Shown here: piece after piece, positions 8,015 to 17,115 of the stretch
How the letters are laid out: every line of letters begins with the position of its first letter
Position numbering within the stretch: position 1 is the stretch's first letter
DNA from: CAIOZW01 sp049317725
Lineage (GTDB): Bacteria > Acidobacteriota > Blastocatellia > RBC074
Direction: 5' to 3'
Assembly: GCA_049317725.1 (NCBI GenBank)
Contig: JBMOHS010000066.1
Coordinates: forward strand, 1-19,426
Length of the DNA: 19,426 nt
Program-made: the position numbers and the translations under genes
The notes under the pieces: model-generated
The model's input: the letters and a program-made list of their open reading frames with translations, nothing else
What the model was told of the DNA's origin: nothing
The model's database searches: none

Positions 8015-11000
8015 ATGAGAAAAACATACCCAACCACTGCAGCTTCCTTGTTTTGCGCATTGGTCTTGGCCCTTGGTCTGGTCGTCGACGTGATGGCTCA
8101 GACAGGGACCTCGACGGTGCGCGGCACGGTCACGGATGCCCAGGGACAAGTCATTGCCGGCGCCACAGTGACCATCCGCAATGACGCGCGGAACCTGGTC
8201 CGCACCACCCAGTCGAGTGCGGCTGGAACCTACATTATCACGGCCCTTCCCCCGTCGGATTACGTCATCGAGGTTGAGGCCCAGGGGTTCAAGAAGTCGG
8301 TGACGACCAATGTCAAGACGCTGGTCGACACCGCATCGACGATCGACCTGACGCTGGAAGTCGGACAGTTGACCGAGGTGGTGACCGTCTCTTCCAGCAA
8401 TGAGATCACGGTCAACACCCAGGACGCGACGCTCGGGACCGCGATCGGGAACAACCAGATCATCCAGTTGCCGCTGGCGGACCGGAATCCGGCGCAGCTT
8501 CTGACGCTGCAAGCGGGCGTCACCAAGGAAGGCTATGTCACGGGCGCGCGGAGTGACCAGTCGAACATCACGCTCGACGGCGTCGACATCAACGAGGCCC
8601 AGACCAATGCCCTCACGGCACCGGTGCTTCGGCTCAACGCGGAAGCGATCCAGGAGTTCCGGGTGACGACGGCGAACGCCAACGCCAGCCAGGGACGCTC
8701 CTCGGGTGCGCAAATCTCCCTCGTCACCAAGGGCGGAACGAATGAATTCAGCGGAGCGGCCTTCTACGGGGGACGCAACGACTTCTTCGACGCCAACGAC
8801 TTCTTCAACAACCGGACCGGGACTCCCCGCCCCGTGCGGCGACGTCACTTCTACGGCGGAGCGATTGGTGGCCCGATCGTCGAAAACCGGGTCTTCTTCT
8901 TCTACAGCTACGAGGGATTGCAGGAGAGCCGCGGAGTTCCGGTGACCCGGACGGTTCCGCTCCCCACACTTGGACAAGGGATTGTGCGGTATCGCGATGC
9001 GGGAACTGGCGCAATCTCCCAGTTGACGGCAGCGGACATCGCCCGGGTCTTCCCGAATGCCGGGACCAATCCGGCAGCGATCGCAGCGCTCGCCGACGCG
9101 GCCCGTCGGTATCCGGCGAACGACTTCAACGCCGGTGACAGCGCCCCGGGGCGGCTGCTCAATACCGCGGGGTTCCGCTTCAACGCGCCGATCACGGAGG
9201 ATCGCAACTCCCACATCGCCCGGCTCGACTTCAACATCTCGGACAAGCACCAAGTCTTCGCGCGCGGCAACTACATCTATGATCTGTTGGGGAACGTCAG
9301 CAACTTCCCCGATACGCCGGCGCCCTCGACGTGGAGCCACCCGCTCGGGTACACCTTCGGGCACACCTGGACGGTCTCCAACAGCATCGTCAACAACTTC
9401 CGGTACGGGATGACGCGGGATGCCTTCAGCAACCAGGGAGACTCTGCGGCAAACGCCATCTCCTTCCGCTTCATCTACAGTCCCTTCCTCTTCTCGCGAT
9501 CGCTCAACCGGACGACGCCGGTGCAGAACATCACCAACGACACGTCGTGGATCAAGGGATCGCACACGATGCAGTTCGGAACCAACATCCGGCTGATTCG
9601 CAATCGGCGGGAGTCGTTCGCCAATTCATTCGACAATGCGATCACCAACCCCTCGTTCTATCCGGGAGGCGGAACCTCGATCAACTCGCCGATCGTCGCG
9701 GCGGGATTCAATATTGCCAACGCGGATATCTCGAACGTGCAGAACGCGGTGACGGCCCTGATCGGACGTTACTCACAGTTTGCGGCGAACTTCATCTTCG
9801 GCAAGGACGGGGCGCTGCTGCCGTCAGGATCGGCGACGGATCGCACGTTCGCCACCGAGGAGTACGACCTCTACATGCAGGATTCGTGGAAGATCAAGCC
9901 GAACCTGACCCTCACCTACGGGTTGCGGTATGGGATCAGCAAGCCGGTCTACGAGCAGAACGGGTTTGAGGTCAAGCCGACGGTCAGCCTCGGGGACTTC
10001 TTCCAGCGCCGGATCGACGGCATGAAGGCAGGCCGCCCGCTCAACGAGCTGATTTCGCTCGACCTCTCGGGGCCAGCGAATGGCCGCACCGGGGCCTACC
10101 GGTATGACAAGAACAACTTCCAGCCACGAGCGGCGATCAGCTGGTCGCCAGACTTCAAGAGCGGCCTGCTCCACAAGGTCTTCGGCGACGTTGGCAAGTC
10201 GGTGGTGCGTGGTGGGTTCTCGATGTTCAACGACTACTACGGGAACCAACTCGCCGTCAGCTTCGACCTCAATAACACCATTGGGTTCACGCAACAGGCG
10301 GTGACCGCAGCCAACACGTTCAACCTGACGACCAACCCGGGTCCGCTCTTCACGGGGTTTGGGCAGTCGGTCCGCGGACTTCCTGGAATCACTGTTCCTG
10401 GGAACATCACGTGGCCGCGCACGCCACGGACACGGGCCTTCCCTGGCAATATCGAGGGCGGGCTCGACGATTCGATCATCGCCCCGACGCAGTACAACTG
10501 GAACTTCACGATCGAGCGGGAGCTTCCGTTCGGCGCGTTGCTCCAGCTCTCCTACATTGGCCGGATGGGCCGCAACCTCCTCGCGGCACGCGACATCATG
10601 TCGCCGGCCAATCTGGTCGATCCCAAGTCGGGGACCGACTGGTACACAGCGGCGGGTCAGCTGGAGGTGCTCCGTTCGCAGGGACGTCCGGTATCGAGCA
10701 TTCAACAGAATGCGTACTTTGCCAACCTCTTCCCGGCCAACCTTGCGGAACTGTTGGGGGTCAATGCCTCCTACAACCAAACCCAGGCGATCTATGCCTT
10801 GACCGTGCCACGCTCGCTTGGTGGAGAGAACTTCTACAACTATGGAAACGACTGGACCAGCGTCATCTTCGAGATGTCGACGCTCGGATCAGCGGCGTGC
10901 AACCCGGTGCAGGCCTACAACCCGCTCTGCCACATGTTTATGCAGCCTCAGTGGGGAACCCTGGGCGCGTGGAGTTCGATCGGCAACGCCGATTACCACG

Positions 11001-11776
11001 GGGGAACGGTCTCGTTGCGTCAGCGGTTTGGCAGTTCGGTGACGGCGGACTTCAACTACACCTTCTCGAAGTCGTTCGACGACGCGTCGGGGTTGATGAC
11101 CGAGGGCGTCTCTTCGGGAAGGGCCTTCATCGTCAATCCGTTCCGTCAGCGCGACAACTACTCGGTCTCGGACTTCGACGTCCGGCACGTCATCAACTCG
11201 AACATCGTCTGGCAGCTGCCCTTCGGCCGCGGTCAGAAGTTTGGAAGTGGGATGAACCGGTTCGCCGACGCAGTGCTGGGTGGCTGGCAGTTGTCGAGCA
11301 TCATCCGCTACAACTCAGGCTTGCCGGTCTTCTCGCCGTACGACGACGCACGGTGGGCGACCAACTGGAACGTGCAGGCCAGCGCGGTCCGGACGCGCCC
11401 GATCGACACCTGCCCGGTTCGTGGTGGAGCCCTCTTCGGCTGCAACACGCTGGAAGCCTTCCAGAGCTTCCGCAACGCATTGCCAGGAGAGACCGGCGAC
11501 CGGAACGTCTTCCGCAATGTGGGAACAGTCAATACCGACCTTGGCATTGGCAAAACGTTCAAGATGCCCTACAGCGAGAAGCACAACCTGCAGCTTCGCT
11601 GGGAGGTCTTCAACCTCTTCAACTACCAGGCGATGGGAGCGTTCGACACCAGCCGCAGCGGTCTCGGCATTCCGCTCGATCCTGGCAACAAGCAACCTCC
11701 GGTCAACTGGACCCGCTACACGGGGATCCAGGGATCGCCGCGCTTCATGCAGATCTTCCTCCGCTACAGCTTCTAA
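8015..11776 (+). CDS. TonB-dependent receptor, Oar-like, with carboxypeptidase-regulatory-like N-domain
   Basis: Outer-membrane protein of 1253 residues, predicted to import a large substrate with TonB/ExbBD energy. Residues 1-29 are a signal peptide ending near VMAQ. Residues 33-125 form a CarboxypepD_reg/Ig-like domain (VRGTVTDAQGQVIAGATVTIRN, then GTYIITALPPSDYVIEVEAQGF). A plug domain follows, about 130-240, with LPLADRNPAQLLTL and ITLDGVDINEAQ. The rest is a beta-barrel rich in Asn and aromatics, with the GGTNEFSGAAFYGGRNDFF and GGPIVENRVFFFYSYEG blocks typical of acidobacterial Oar-like receptors; the chain ends FLRYSF with the terminal aromatic expected of barrel proteins. ATG 8015 has AGGAG just upstream; the frame is open upstream to 7913 from a TTG, but the signal peptide fixes the start. 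No adjacent SusD-like or TonB gene is seen. Substrate unknown; the CE15 esterase downstream makes a plant-polysaccharide link tempting but unproven. Confidence 0.95.
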   Translation: MRKTYPTTAASLFCALVLALGLVVDVMAQTGTSTVRGTVTDAQGQVIAGATVTIRNDARNLVRTTQSSAAGTYIITALPPSDYVIEVEAQGFKKSVTTNVKTLVDTASTIDLTLEVGQLTEVVTVSSSNEITVNTQDATLGTAIGNNQIIQLPLADRNPAQLLTLQAGVTKEGYVTGARSDQSNITLDGVDINEAQTNALTAPVLRLNAEAIQEFRVTTANANASQGRSSGAQISLVTKGGTNEFSGAAFYGGRNDFFDANDFFNNRTGTPRPVRRRHFYGGAIGGPIVENRVFFFYSYEGLQESRGVPVTRTVPLPTLGQGIVRYRDAGTGAISQLTAADIARVFPNAGTNPAAIAALADAARRYPANDFNAGDSAPGRLLNTAGFRFNAPITEDRNSHIARLDFNISDKHQVFARGNYIYDLLGNVSNFPDTPAPSTWSHPLGYTFGHTWTVSNSIVNNFRYGMTRDAFSNQGDSAANAISFRFIYSPFLFSRSLNRTTPVQNITNDTSWIKGSHTMQFGTNIRLIRNRRESFANSFDNAITNPSFYPGGGTSINSPIVAAGFNIANADISNVQNAVTALIGRYSQFAANFIFGKDGALLPSGSATDRTFATEEYDLYMQDSWKIKPNLTLTYGLRYGISKPVYEQNGFEVKPTVSLGDFFQRRIDGMKAGRPLNELISLDLSGPANGRTGAYRYDKNNFQPRAAISWSPDFKSGLLHKVFGDVGKSVVRGGFSMFNDYYGNQLAVSFDLNNTIGFTQQAVTAANTFNLTTNPGPLFTGFGQSVRGLPGITVPGNITWPRTPRTRAFPGNIEGGLDDSIIAPTQYNWNFTIERELPFGALLQLSYIGRMGRNLLAARDIMSPANLVDPKSGTDWYTAAGQLEVLRSQGRPVSSIQQNAYFANLFPANLAELLGVNASYNQTQAIYALTVPRSLGGENFYNYGNDWTSVIFEMSTLGSAACNPVQAYNPLCHMFMQPQWGTLGAWSSIGNADYHGGTVSLRQRFGSSVTADFNYTFSKSFDDASGLMTEGVSSGRAFIVNPFRQRDNYSVSDFDVRHVINSNIVWQLPFGRGQKFGSGMNRFADAVLGGWQLSSIIRYNSGLPVFSPYDDARWATNWNVQASAVRTRPIDTCPVRGGALFGCNTLEAFQSFRNALPGETGDRNVFRNVGTVNTDLGIGKTFKMPYSEKHNLQLRWEVFNLFNYQAMGAFDTSRSGLGIPLDPGNKQPPVNWTRYTGIQGSPRFMQIFLRYSF

Positions 11777-11797
11777 GCCAGCGGAGAAGGTTCGCCG

Positions 11798-11827
11798 AAA
11801 AAAGGAGGCCTCACGGCCTCCTTTTTT
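11798..11827. terminator. Bidirectional intrinsic terminator
   Basis: Six A, GGAGGCC (11804-11810), TCAC loop, GGCCTCC (11815-11821), six T. The hairpin reads as a terminator on both strands, serving the receptor gene from the left and folA from the right. The final T belongs to the folA stop codon. Confidence 0.93.
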
Positions 11828-12342
11828 CATGCGGGGGCAGATGTCAGACGATCGAGGGTACGGAAGCGGACCGGGTATTGATTTCGGTCGTCAGCGGGAT
11901 GGGAAAGGAGCTCGACCTCACGCCACTCGGCCGGATTCCAAGGTGGGAAGAACGTATCGGCGGGGCCATCGGTGGCCACTTCAGTCAGGTAGAGGCGATG
12001 GGCCAGCGGCAGGGTCAGCCGATAGAGCTCCGCGCCGCCCCCAATGAAGAGCTCGGTCTCGCCGTGCTGCTCGGCGAGAGCCATTCCCTCGGCGAGGGAG
12101 TGGACGAGAAAGCAGGCCGGAGCTGGGGGGAGGGAGTGTTCGACTTGGCGCGAGAGGATGATGATTTGGCGACCGGGAAGGGGACGCCCGATCGAATCCC
12201 AGGTCCGCCGTCCGACGAGGAGATGATGGCCCATGGTGAGGGCGCGAAACCGCTGCAGGTCGGCGGAGAGGCGCCAGGGGAGCTGACCCTCATAGCCGAT
12301 TCCATTGCGTCGATCGAGGGCGACAATCAGGGAGATGCGCAT
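11827..12342 (-). CDS. folA: Dihydrofolate reductase
   Basis: Reduces dihydrofolate to tetrahydrofolate with NADPH, in the cytoplasm. It is 171 residues, a normal bacterial length. Motifs: ISLIVALDRRNGIGYEGQLPW with W23; D28 as the catalytic acid (D27 in E. coli); MGHHLLVGRRTWDSIGRPLPGR for NADPH and substrate; FIGGGAELY at 99-107 for the cofactor; ADTFFPPW near 128. ATG 12342 fits the conserved N-terminus and has GGAG 7 bases upstream; the longer reading to 12369 adds nine non-conserved residues. It is divergent from the CE15 gene and on the same strand as thyA, which lies about 1.4 kb upstream. Its usual partner is therefore separated, so it probably has its own promoter in the 105-bp gap. 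Confidence 0.96.
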   Translation of the reverse strand: MRISLIVALDRRNGIGYEGQLPWRLSADLQRFRALTMGHHLLVGRRTWDSIGRPLPGRQIIILSRQVEHSLPPAPACFLVHSLAEGMALAEQHGETELFIGGGAELYRLTLPLAHRLYLTEVATDGPADTFFPPWNPAEWREVELLSHPADDRNQYPVRFRTLDRLTSAPA

Positions 12343-12447
12343 CGGAGACTCCAGCAACGTCCTTCTCAAGTGGTGTCAGTCGATCTATGATCGGGAGCTG
12401 TTCGCGCCGTTCACCATATCACGGCAAGTGTCGAGGAGAGGAGAAGC

Positions 12448-13746
12448 ATGAAACGAGTTCCATTCGGATTGATGATCGGACTCCTGCTCGGGGTGACAAT
12501 CGGCACCGGGCAAGCCCAGGGGCCCACGACCGGGGCCAACTACGATGAAGCGAAAGTGGGATCATACACCCTTCCCGATCCACTGACGATGCTGGATGGA
12601 CGGAAGGTGGCGACCGACCGTGACTGGCGGAAGAGACGGGAAGAACTCCTCTGGCTCTTTGGGGAGCACGTCTACGGCCACACCCCGTCCGCTGCGCGGC
12701 GGGCCAAGATCGTCGTCGAGGAGACCGCGCGGGATCCCGAGGCACTCGGAGGGCGAGCGGTCCGGATCGAGCAGACCGTCTGGCTGGCGGGACGGCGCGA
12801 CCGGCCCCTCTTCCACCTTCTCGTCCTGCTTCCAACGGGTCGGTCGGGACGAGTGCCAGTCTTTCTGGGAATGAACTATTGGGGGAATCAGAGCCTCCAC
12901 GAAGATCCATCGATCCGGCTCTCGACAGCCTGGATGCGTCCGGACGACGAGGGGCGGGTCATTGACCACCGCGCGACCGAGAAGTCCCGTGGCCGGGCCG
13001 CCTCGCGCTGGCCCCTCGACCTGATCCTTGAGCAGGGCTATGGGGTGGCGACCGTCTATTACGGGGATCTCTTCCCGGATCACCCGGCGGGGCGAGCGGA
13101 GTCGATCCTGCCGCTCTTCGAGGGACGGGGAAAGCAGAAGGGAGAGGGGGCTCGCTGGGGTGCGATCGGTGCCTGGGCCTGGGGGCTATCTCGGGCGCTT
13201 GATGCGCTCACGCGGATGCCGGAGGTGGACACGCGCAAGGTGGTGCTGCACGGCCATTCGCGTCTTGGCAAGGCGGCGCTCTGGGCGGGCGCCCAGGATG
13301 AACGGTTCGCGCTGGTCATCGCCAATGAGAGCGGCGAAGGCGGGGCGGCACTCGCGCGACGCAATTTTGGCGAGACGGTCGAACGGATCAACACCTCCTT
13401 CCCCCACTGGTTCTCCGACAACTACAAGAGCTACAACCGTCGCGTCGCCGCGCTCCCCGTCGACCAACACCTGCTGGTCGCGCTGATCGCACCCCGTCCG
13501 GTCTACATTGCCAGCGCTGCTGAGGACCTCTGGGCAGACCCGCGCGGGGAGTTTCTCGCCGGCGTCGGAGCTGACCCCGCCTATCGCTTGCTCGGAAAAG
13601 ATGGGCTGGCTGTGCGGGGAATGCCGGGGATTCACGAACCGGTCCACTCGACGATCGGCTACCACCTCCGTGCCGGCAAGCACGATGTCACCCGCTACGA
13701 TTGGGAGCAGTTTCTGCACTTCGGGAATCGTCATCTCCAGCCGTGA
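12448..13746 (+). CDS. CE15 glucuronoyl esterase-like alpha/beta hydrolase, secreted
   Basis: Predicted 4-O-methyl-glucuronoyl methylesterase, a family that cleaves ester links between glucuronoxylan and lignin; 432 residues with a signal peptide 1-23 (ending GQAQ). The nucleophile is S271 in GHSRLGKAALWAG (family pattern GxSRxGK). E294 in NESGEGGAAL and D360 in SAAED are the acid candidates and H412 in GKHDVTRYDW the histidine. From memory, the Ser-to-Glu (+23), Ser-to-Asp (+89) and Ser-to-His (+141) offsets match the bacterial enzyme OtCE15A. The cysteine before the nucleophile in fungal members is His here, and the protein has no cysteine in this core. NYWGNQSL and YYGDLFPDH are other conserved-looking blocks. 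ATG 12448 has AGGAG upstream. It is divergent from folA and converges on thyA with 17 bases between. Family good; the natural substrate is inferred. Confidence 0.88.
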   Translation: MKRVPFGLMIGLLLGVTIGTGQAQGPTTGANYDEAKVGSYTLPDPLTMLDGRKVATDRDWRKRREELLWLFGEHVYGHTPSAARRAKIVVEETARDPEALGGRAVRIEQTVWLAGRRDRPLFHLLVLLPTGRSGRVPVFLGMNYWGNQSLHEDPSIRLSTAWMRPDDEGRVIDHRATEKSRGRAASRWPLDLILEQGYGVATVYYGDLFPDHPAGRAESILPLFEGRGKQKGEGARWGAIGAWAWGLSRALDALTRMPEVDTRKVVLHGHSRLGKAALWAGAQDERFALVIANESGEGGAALARRNFGETVERINTSFPHWFSDNYKSYNRRVAALPVDQHLLVALIAPRPVYIASAAEDLWADPRGEFLAGVGADPAYRLLGKDGLAVRGMPGIHEPVHSTIGYHLRAGKHDVTRYDWEQFLHFGNRHLQP

Positions 13747-13763
13747 ACGGGGGCAAGCCCTCG

Positions 13764-14558
13764 TCAGACCGCGACCGGGGCGGAGATCGGCGGGTGGGAG
13801 TGGTAATTGAGCAGGGTGAAGTCCTCGTAGGCGAAGGCGAAGAGGTCTGTCACCTCAGGATTGAGCCGCATCTCCGGGAGCGGGTAGGGAGTGCGACCGA
13901 GCTGCTCCCGGGCCTGCGTCAGGTGGTTGCGGTAGAGGTGGGCATCCCCGAAGGTATGGATGAACTCGCCCGGTTGCAGCCCCGTCACCTGGGCGACCAT
14001 CAACGTCAAGAGGGCATAGGAGGCGATGTTGAAGGGCACCCCGAGAAAGAGGTCGGCCGAGCGTTGGTAGAGCTGGCAGGAGAGTCGCCCTTGCGCGACA
14101 TAGAACTGGAAGAGGACGTGGCACGGCGCGAGCGCCATCCGGTCGAGTTCGCCAACGTTCCAGGCGCTGACGAGCAGCCGGCGGGAGTCTGGCTGGGTCC
14201 GGATCGCGGCGACTACCTGCCGCAACTGGTCGATCGTCCGCCCATCGGCCGTCGGCCAGGATCGCCACTGTGCACCGTAGATCGGACCGAGATCGCCCTT
14301 CTCGTCGGCCCACTCATCCCAGATCGTCACGCCGTGGGCGTGCAGCGAGGCGACATTGGTCTCTCCCCGCAGGAACCAGAGCAGCTCGTGGAGGATCGAT
14401 TTGAGATGGACCCGCTTGGTCGTCACCAGGGGAAACCCAGCTGCCAAGTCGAAGCGTAACTGGTGGCCAAAGATCGAGAGCGTCCCCGTTCCCGTCCGAT
14501 CCTCTTTGGCAACTCCGTGGTCGAGAACATGGCGCATCAAATCAAGGTATTGCTGCAT
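13764..14558 (-). CDS. thyA: Thymidylate synthase
   Basis: Makes dTMP from dUMP using methylene-tetrahydrofolate, releasing dihydrofolate that folA recycles. At 264 residues it equals the E. coli enzyme, and key residues fall at the same numbers: R21 in EDRTGTGT, catalytic C146 in LAPCHVLFQFYV, R166 and D169 in YQRSADLFLG, N177 in PFNIASYALL, H207 and Y209 in DAHLYRNH. WRSWPT and the C-terminal PVAV are also typical. ATG 14558 is preceded by AGGGG at 7-8 bases and gives the canonical MQQYLDLM start; an in-frame extension to 14729 has no conserved sequence. It is separated from folA by the oppositely oriented CE15 gene. Confidence 0.98.
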   Translation of the reverse strand: MQQYLDLMRHVLDHGVAKEDRTGTGTLSIFGHQLRFDLAAGFPLVTTKRVHLKSILHELLWFLRGETNVASLHAHGVTIWDEWADEKGDLGPIYGAQWRSWPTADGRTIDQLRQVVAAIRTQPDSRRLLVSAWNVGELDRMALAPCHVLFQFYVAQGRLSCQLYQRSADLFLGVPFNIASYALLTLMVAQVTGLQPGEFIHTFGDAHLYRNHLTQAREQLGRTPYPLPEMRLNPEVTDLFAFAYEDFTLLNYHSHPPISAPVAV

Positions 14559-14944
14559 GACGGTTCCCCTTCCCTCCCCCTCCGATGAGATTCCCCGGCG
14601 AGATCTGCCTCCCCGGCGGGCGTTGACGCCTCTTCCCGGGTCCGGTAGAGTAACGATTGGTCTGCAAGCGACCGTGATGGAGACAGGCCTGACCCTGCCC
14701 GTATCGGAATGAGACAAGCAGGGTATCATGGCTCACCAGAGTTCGAGATGGGCCATCCGCAGAATTGGACCGCTCTCGAACCTGCCCCGCAGGTCGCTAC
14801 CTCCCCTCTCGGCTAGCACCATCCGCAGATCGTCCTCTTCGAGAGTCGATTGGGTCGTCCTCCAATCGGCCTTGTTTGTCGTTGAACCGAGAGAATGGAC
14901 CTGGATCGGCTCTCCACCCTTGAGCCACTTGCACGAGGATTCTG
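14559..14944. other. Divergent thyA-glgP intergenic region with leader hairpins
   Basis: This 386-base gap holds a promoter-like pair at 14623-14651 (listed separately), a hairpin ACCTGC-CCC-GCAGGT at 14780-14794, and GGCTC/GAGCC at 14908-14926 just before the glgP ribosome binding site. An open frame from ATG 14728 enters glgP in another frame and is read as a shadow. No riboswitch class was recognised. Confidence 0.5.
14623..14651 (+). promoter_or_regulatory. Candidate promoter for glgP
   Basis: TTGACG (14623-14628), 17-base spacer, TAGAGT (14646-14651). This is the best sigma-70-like match in the gap and would leave a leader of about 290 bases before the glgP ATG. Confidence 0.45.
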
Positions 14945-17098
14945 ATGGAAACTGTACCCACCGACCGCCCTCTTCCCCCCCGCATCGACCGACTGCACGA
15001 AATCTCCCGGAATCTCTGGTGGACGTGGCAGCCCAATGCCCGCAATCTCTTCAGCCACCTCGACAAGGGGCTCTGGATCGAGTGCAACCACAACCCCGTC
15101 AAGCTGATGCAGCGACTGAGCGAGGAGCGGCTCCGCGAAGTCGCCGCCGACCCGATCTTTCTGCGCTACTACGACGGGCTGCTCGCCGTACTCGACAACA
15201 CCCTGACGCGCCAGACGACGTGGTTTGCACGCCGCCACCCGGAACATCTCCACCAGACAATCGCCTACTTCTCGGCCGAGTTTGGGCTCCACATCTCCCT
15301 GCCCATCTATTCGGGCGGCTTGGGAGTCCTGGCGGGCGATCACTGCAAGGAGGCCTCCGACCTGGGACTGCCGCTCGTCGGGGTTGGCTTCGTCTATCCC
15401 CTCGGGTACTTCAAGCAGAAGATCAACGCCGAAGGCCGGCAGGAAGCGATCTACGAGCGCTTCGATTACGCCGCCGCTCCGATCGAACCCGTCTTCTCCC
15501 GCGAGACCGGCACGGGCCCCTTCCGGTTGGAGATCGGTGGCCAAGCGCTCTTTCTGGCTGTCTGGCGGGTACGGGTCGGCTCGGTGACGCTCTACATGAT
15601 GGACACGGACGTCCCGGAGAACGAACCGTGGGACAGGGAGCTCTCGGCCAGCCTCTACGGCGGAGACCAGGAGACCCGGATCCGCCAGGAGATCGTCCTT
15701 GGCATCGGCGGGATTCGCCTCCTGCGGGCGCTCGGAATCGAGCCCGCCGTTTGCCACGCCAACGAAGGCCACGCCGCGTTCCTCATGCTAGAGCGAATCC
15801 GGCTGCTCGTCGAGCAGGGCATCCCCTTCGCAGAGGCTGCCGAGCAGGTCCGCGAGACGACCGTCTTCACTACCCACACCCCGGTGCCGGCCGGCCACGA
15901 CGCCTTCCCCTTCCACCTCGTCGAGAAGCACTTTGAGCGCTACTGGGGAGAGCTGGGGCTTGATCGCCGGGCCTTCCTCAGCCTGGGAGAACATCCAGAT
16001 GGCTACGGGGGCGTCAACTTCAATATGACCGCCCTCGCCATGCGACTCTCTGGCCATCGCAACGGGGTCAGCCGCCTCCACGGCGAGGTCTCACGAGAGA
16101 TGTGGCACTCGCTCTGGCCAGACCGTCCCGTCGCCGAGGTGCCGATCGGCCACATTACCAACGGCGTCCACACCCCTTCGTGGGTCGCGCCGGAACTCGA
16201 TCGGCTCTACACCCGCTACCTTGGGTACGATTGGCGCCACCACCTCGACGATCCGACCCTCTGGGACCGGGTGCTCGACATCCCTGACGAGGAGCTGTGG
16301 GCGATCCATGGCGAGTTGAAAGGCCATCTCCTCCGCTTGATGCGCGAGCGGATCCGTCAGAGCTGGGTCCGCGACGCTGTTGGCCCTTTGCGTGCGCTGA
16401 CCGCCGGCCCCTTCCTCGATCCGCAAGCCCTCACCATTGGTTTTGCCCGACGCTTCGCGACCTACAAACGCGCGCTGCTGATCTTCTCCGATCTTGCCCG
16501 GCTGGTCGGACTCCTCAACAGCGAGTTCCGTCCGATCCAGATCATCTTCGCCGGCAAGGCCCACCCCGCCGACATGCCCGGTGGCTCGATGATCCAAGAG
16601 ATCAACCGATTGGCGCGCGAGCACAATCTCGCCGGGCGGATCGCCTTCATCGAGGACTATGACATCCGCGTCGCCAAATACCTCGTCCGTGGGGTCGACC
16701 TCTGGCTCAACAACCCACGGCGCCCCCTCGAGGCGAGCGGGACGAGCGGACAGAAGGCCTCGCTCAACGGGGTGCCCAACTTCAGCGTGCTCGATGGCTG
16801 GTGGGACGAGGGCTATCGCCAAGTCAATGGCTGGGCGATCGATCCCGCGGTTCCCCCACAGGCCTCCCAGGAAGCACGCGATGCCGCCGAGGCCACGGAG
16901 ATCTACCGCCTCCTCGAAGAGCAGATCGTCCCCCTCTTCTTCGACCGGGATCGCCAAGGGGTTCCCCGTGGCTGGATCCAAGTCATGAAAGAGGCCATTC
17001 GCACCAATGCTCCCATCTTCAGCACCCGGCGGATGGTGCGGGAATACGCCGAGAAGATGTATCTCCCGGCGATGAAGGCCGGCAGCTCACGCTCCTGA
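14945..17098 (+). CDS. glgP: Alpha-glucan (glycogen/maltodextrin) phosphorylase, GT35
   Basis: Phosphorolyses alpha-1,4-glucan to glucose-1-phosphate, in the cytoplasm; 717 residues. The N-terminus (RIDRLHEISRNLWWTWQPNA) is the DUF3417-type domain of the non-classical alpha-glucan phosphorylase branch. YFSAEFGLHISLPIYSGGLG and AGDHCKEASDLGLPLVGVGF form the conserved glucan-binding entry; HANEGHAAF and TTHTPVPAGHDAFP follow. HITNGVH and GFARRFATYKRALL lead to the cofactor region, where K604 in SGTSGQKASLNG is the pyridoxal-phosphate lysine and NFSVLDGWWDEGY follows. It ends shortly after the catalytic domain, so it is compact beside the 800-850-residue forms, but no core motif is missing. ATG 14945 has GAGGA upstream. 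It ends at a strong stem-loop. Glycogen versus maltodextrin preference cannot be told. Confidence 0.95.
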   Translation: METVPTDRPLPPRIDRLHEISRNLWWTWQPNARNLFSHLDKGLWIECNHNPVKLMQRLSEERLREVAADPIFLRYYDGLLAVLDNTLTRQTTWFARRHPEHLHQTIAYFSAEFGLHISLPIYSGGLGVLAGDHCKEASDLGLPLVGVGFVYPLGYFKQKINAEGRQEAIYERFDYAAAPIEPVFSRETGTGPFRLEIGGQALFLAVWRVRVGSVTLYMMDTDVPENEPWDRELSASLYGGDQETRIRQEIVLGIGGIRLLRALGIEPAVCHANEGHAAFLMLERIRLLVEQGIPFAEAAEQVRETTVFTTHTPVPAGHDAFPFHLVEKHFERYWGELGLDRRAFLSLGEHPDGYGGVNFNMTALAMRLSGHRNGVSRLHGEVSREMWHSLWPDRPVAEVPIGHITNGVHTPSWVAPELDRLYTRYLGYDWRHHLDDPTLWDRVLDIPDEELWAIHGELKGHLLRLMRERIRQSWVRDAVGPLRALTAGPFLDPQALTIGFARRFATYKRALLIFSDLARLVGLLNSEFRPIQIIFAGKAHPADMPGGSMIQEINRLAREHNLAGRIAFIEDYDIRVAKYLVRGVDLWLNNPRRPLEASGTSGQKASLNGVPNFSVLDGWWDEGYRQVNGWAIDPAVPPQASQEARDAAEATEIYRLLEEQIVPLFFDRDRQGVPRGWIQVMKEAIRTNAPIFSTRRMVREYAEKMYLPAMKAGSSRS

Positions 17099-17115
17099 CG
17101 AGCCCGACACGACAA

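Noticed and set aside
7895..9565. 556-residue open frame opposite the receptor's N-terminal part
   Set aside because: Arg/Val/Asp-rich shadow translation with no domain; the plus strand encodes clear receptor motifs.
10411..12390. 659-residue plus-strand frame spanning the receptor end and folA
   Set aside because: It reads through the terminator and antisense to folA, which no real gene would do; the composition is a frame-shadow type.
14728..15936. 402-residue frame starting before glgP
   Set aside because: After the first 70 codons it is the +1 shadow of glgP, with Arg/Pro-rich sequence; there is no good ribosome binding site.
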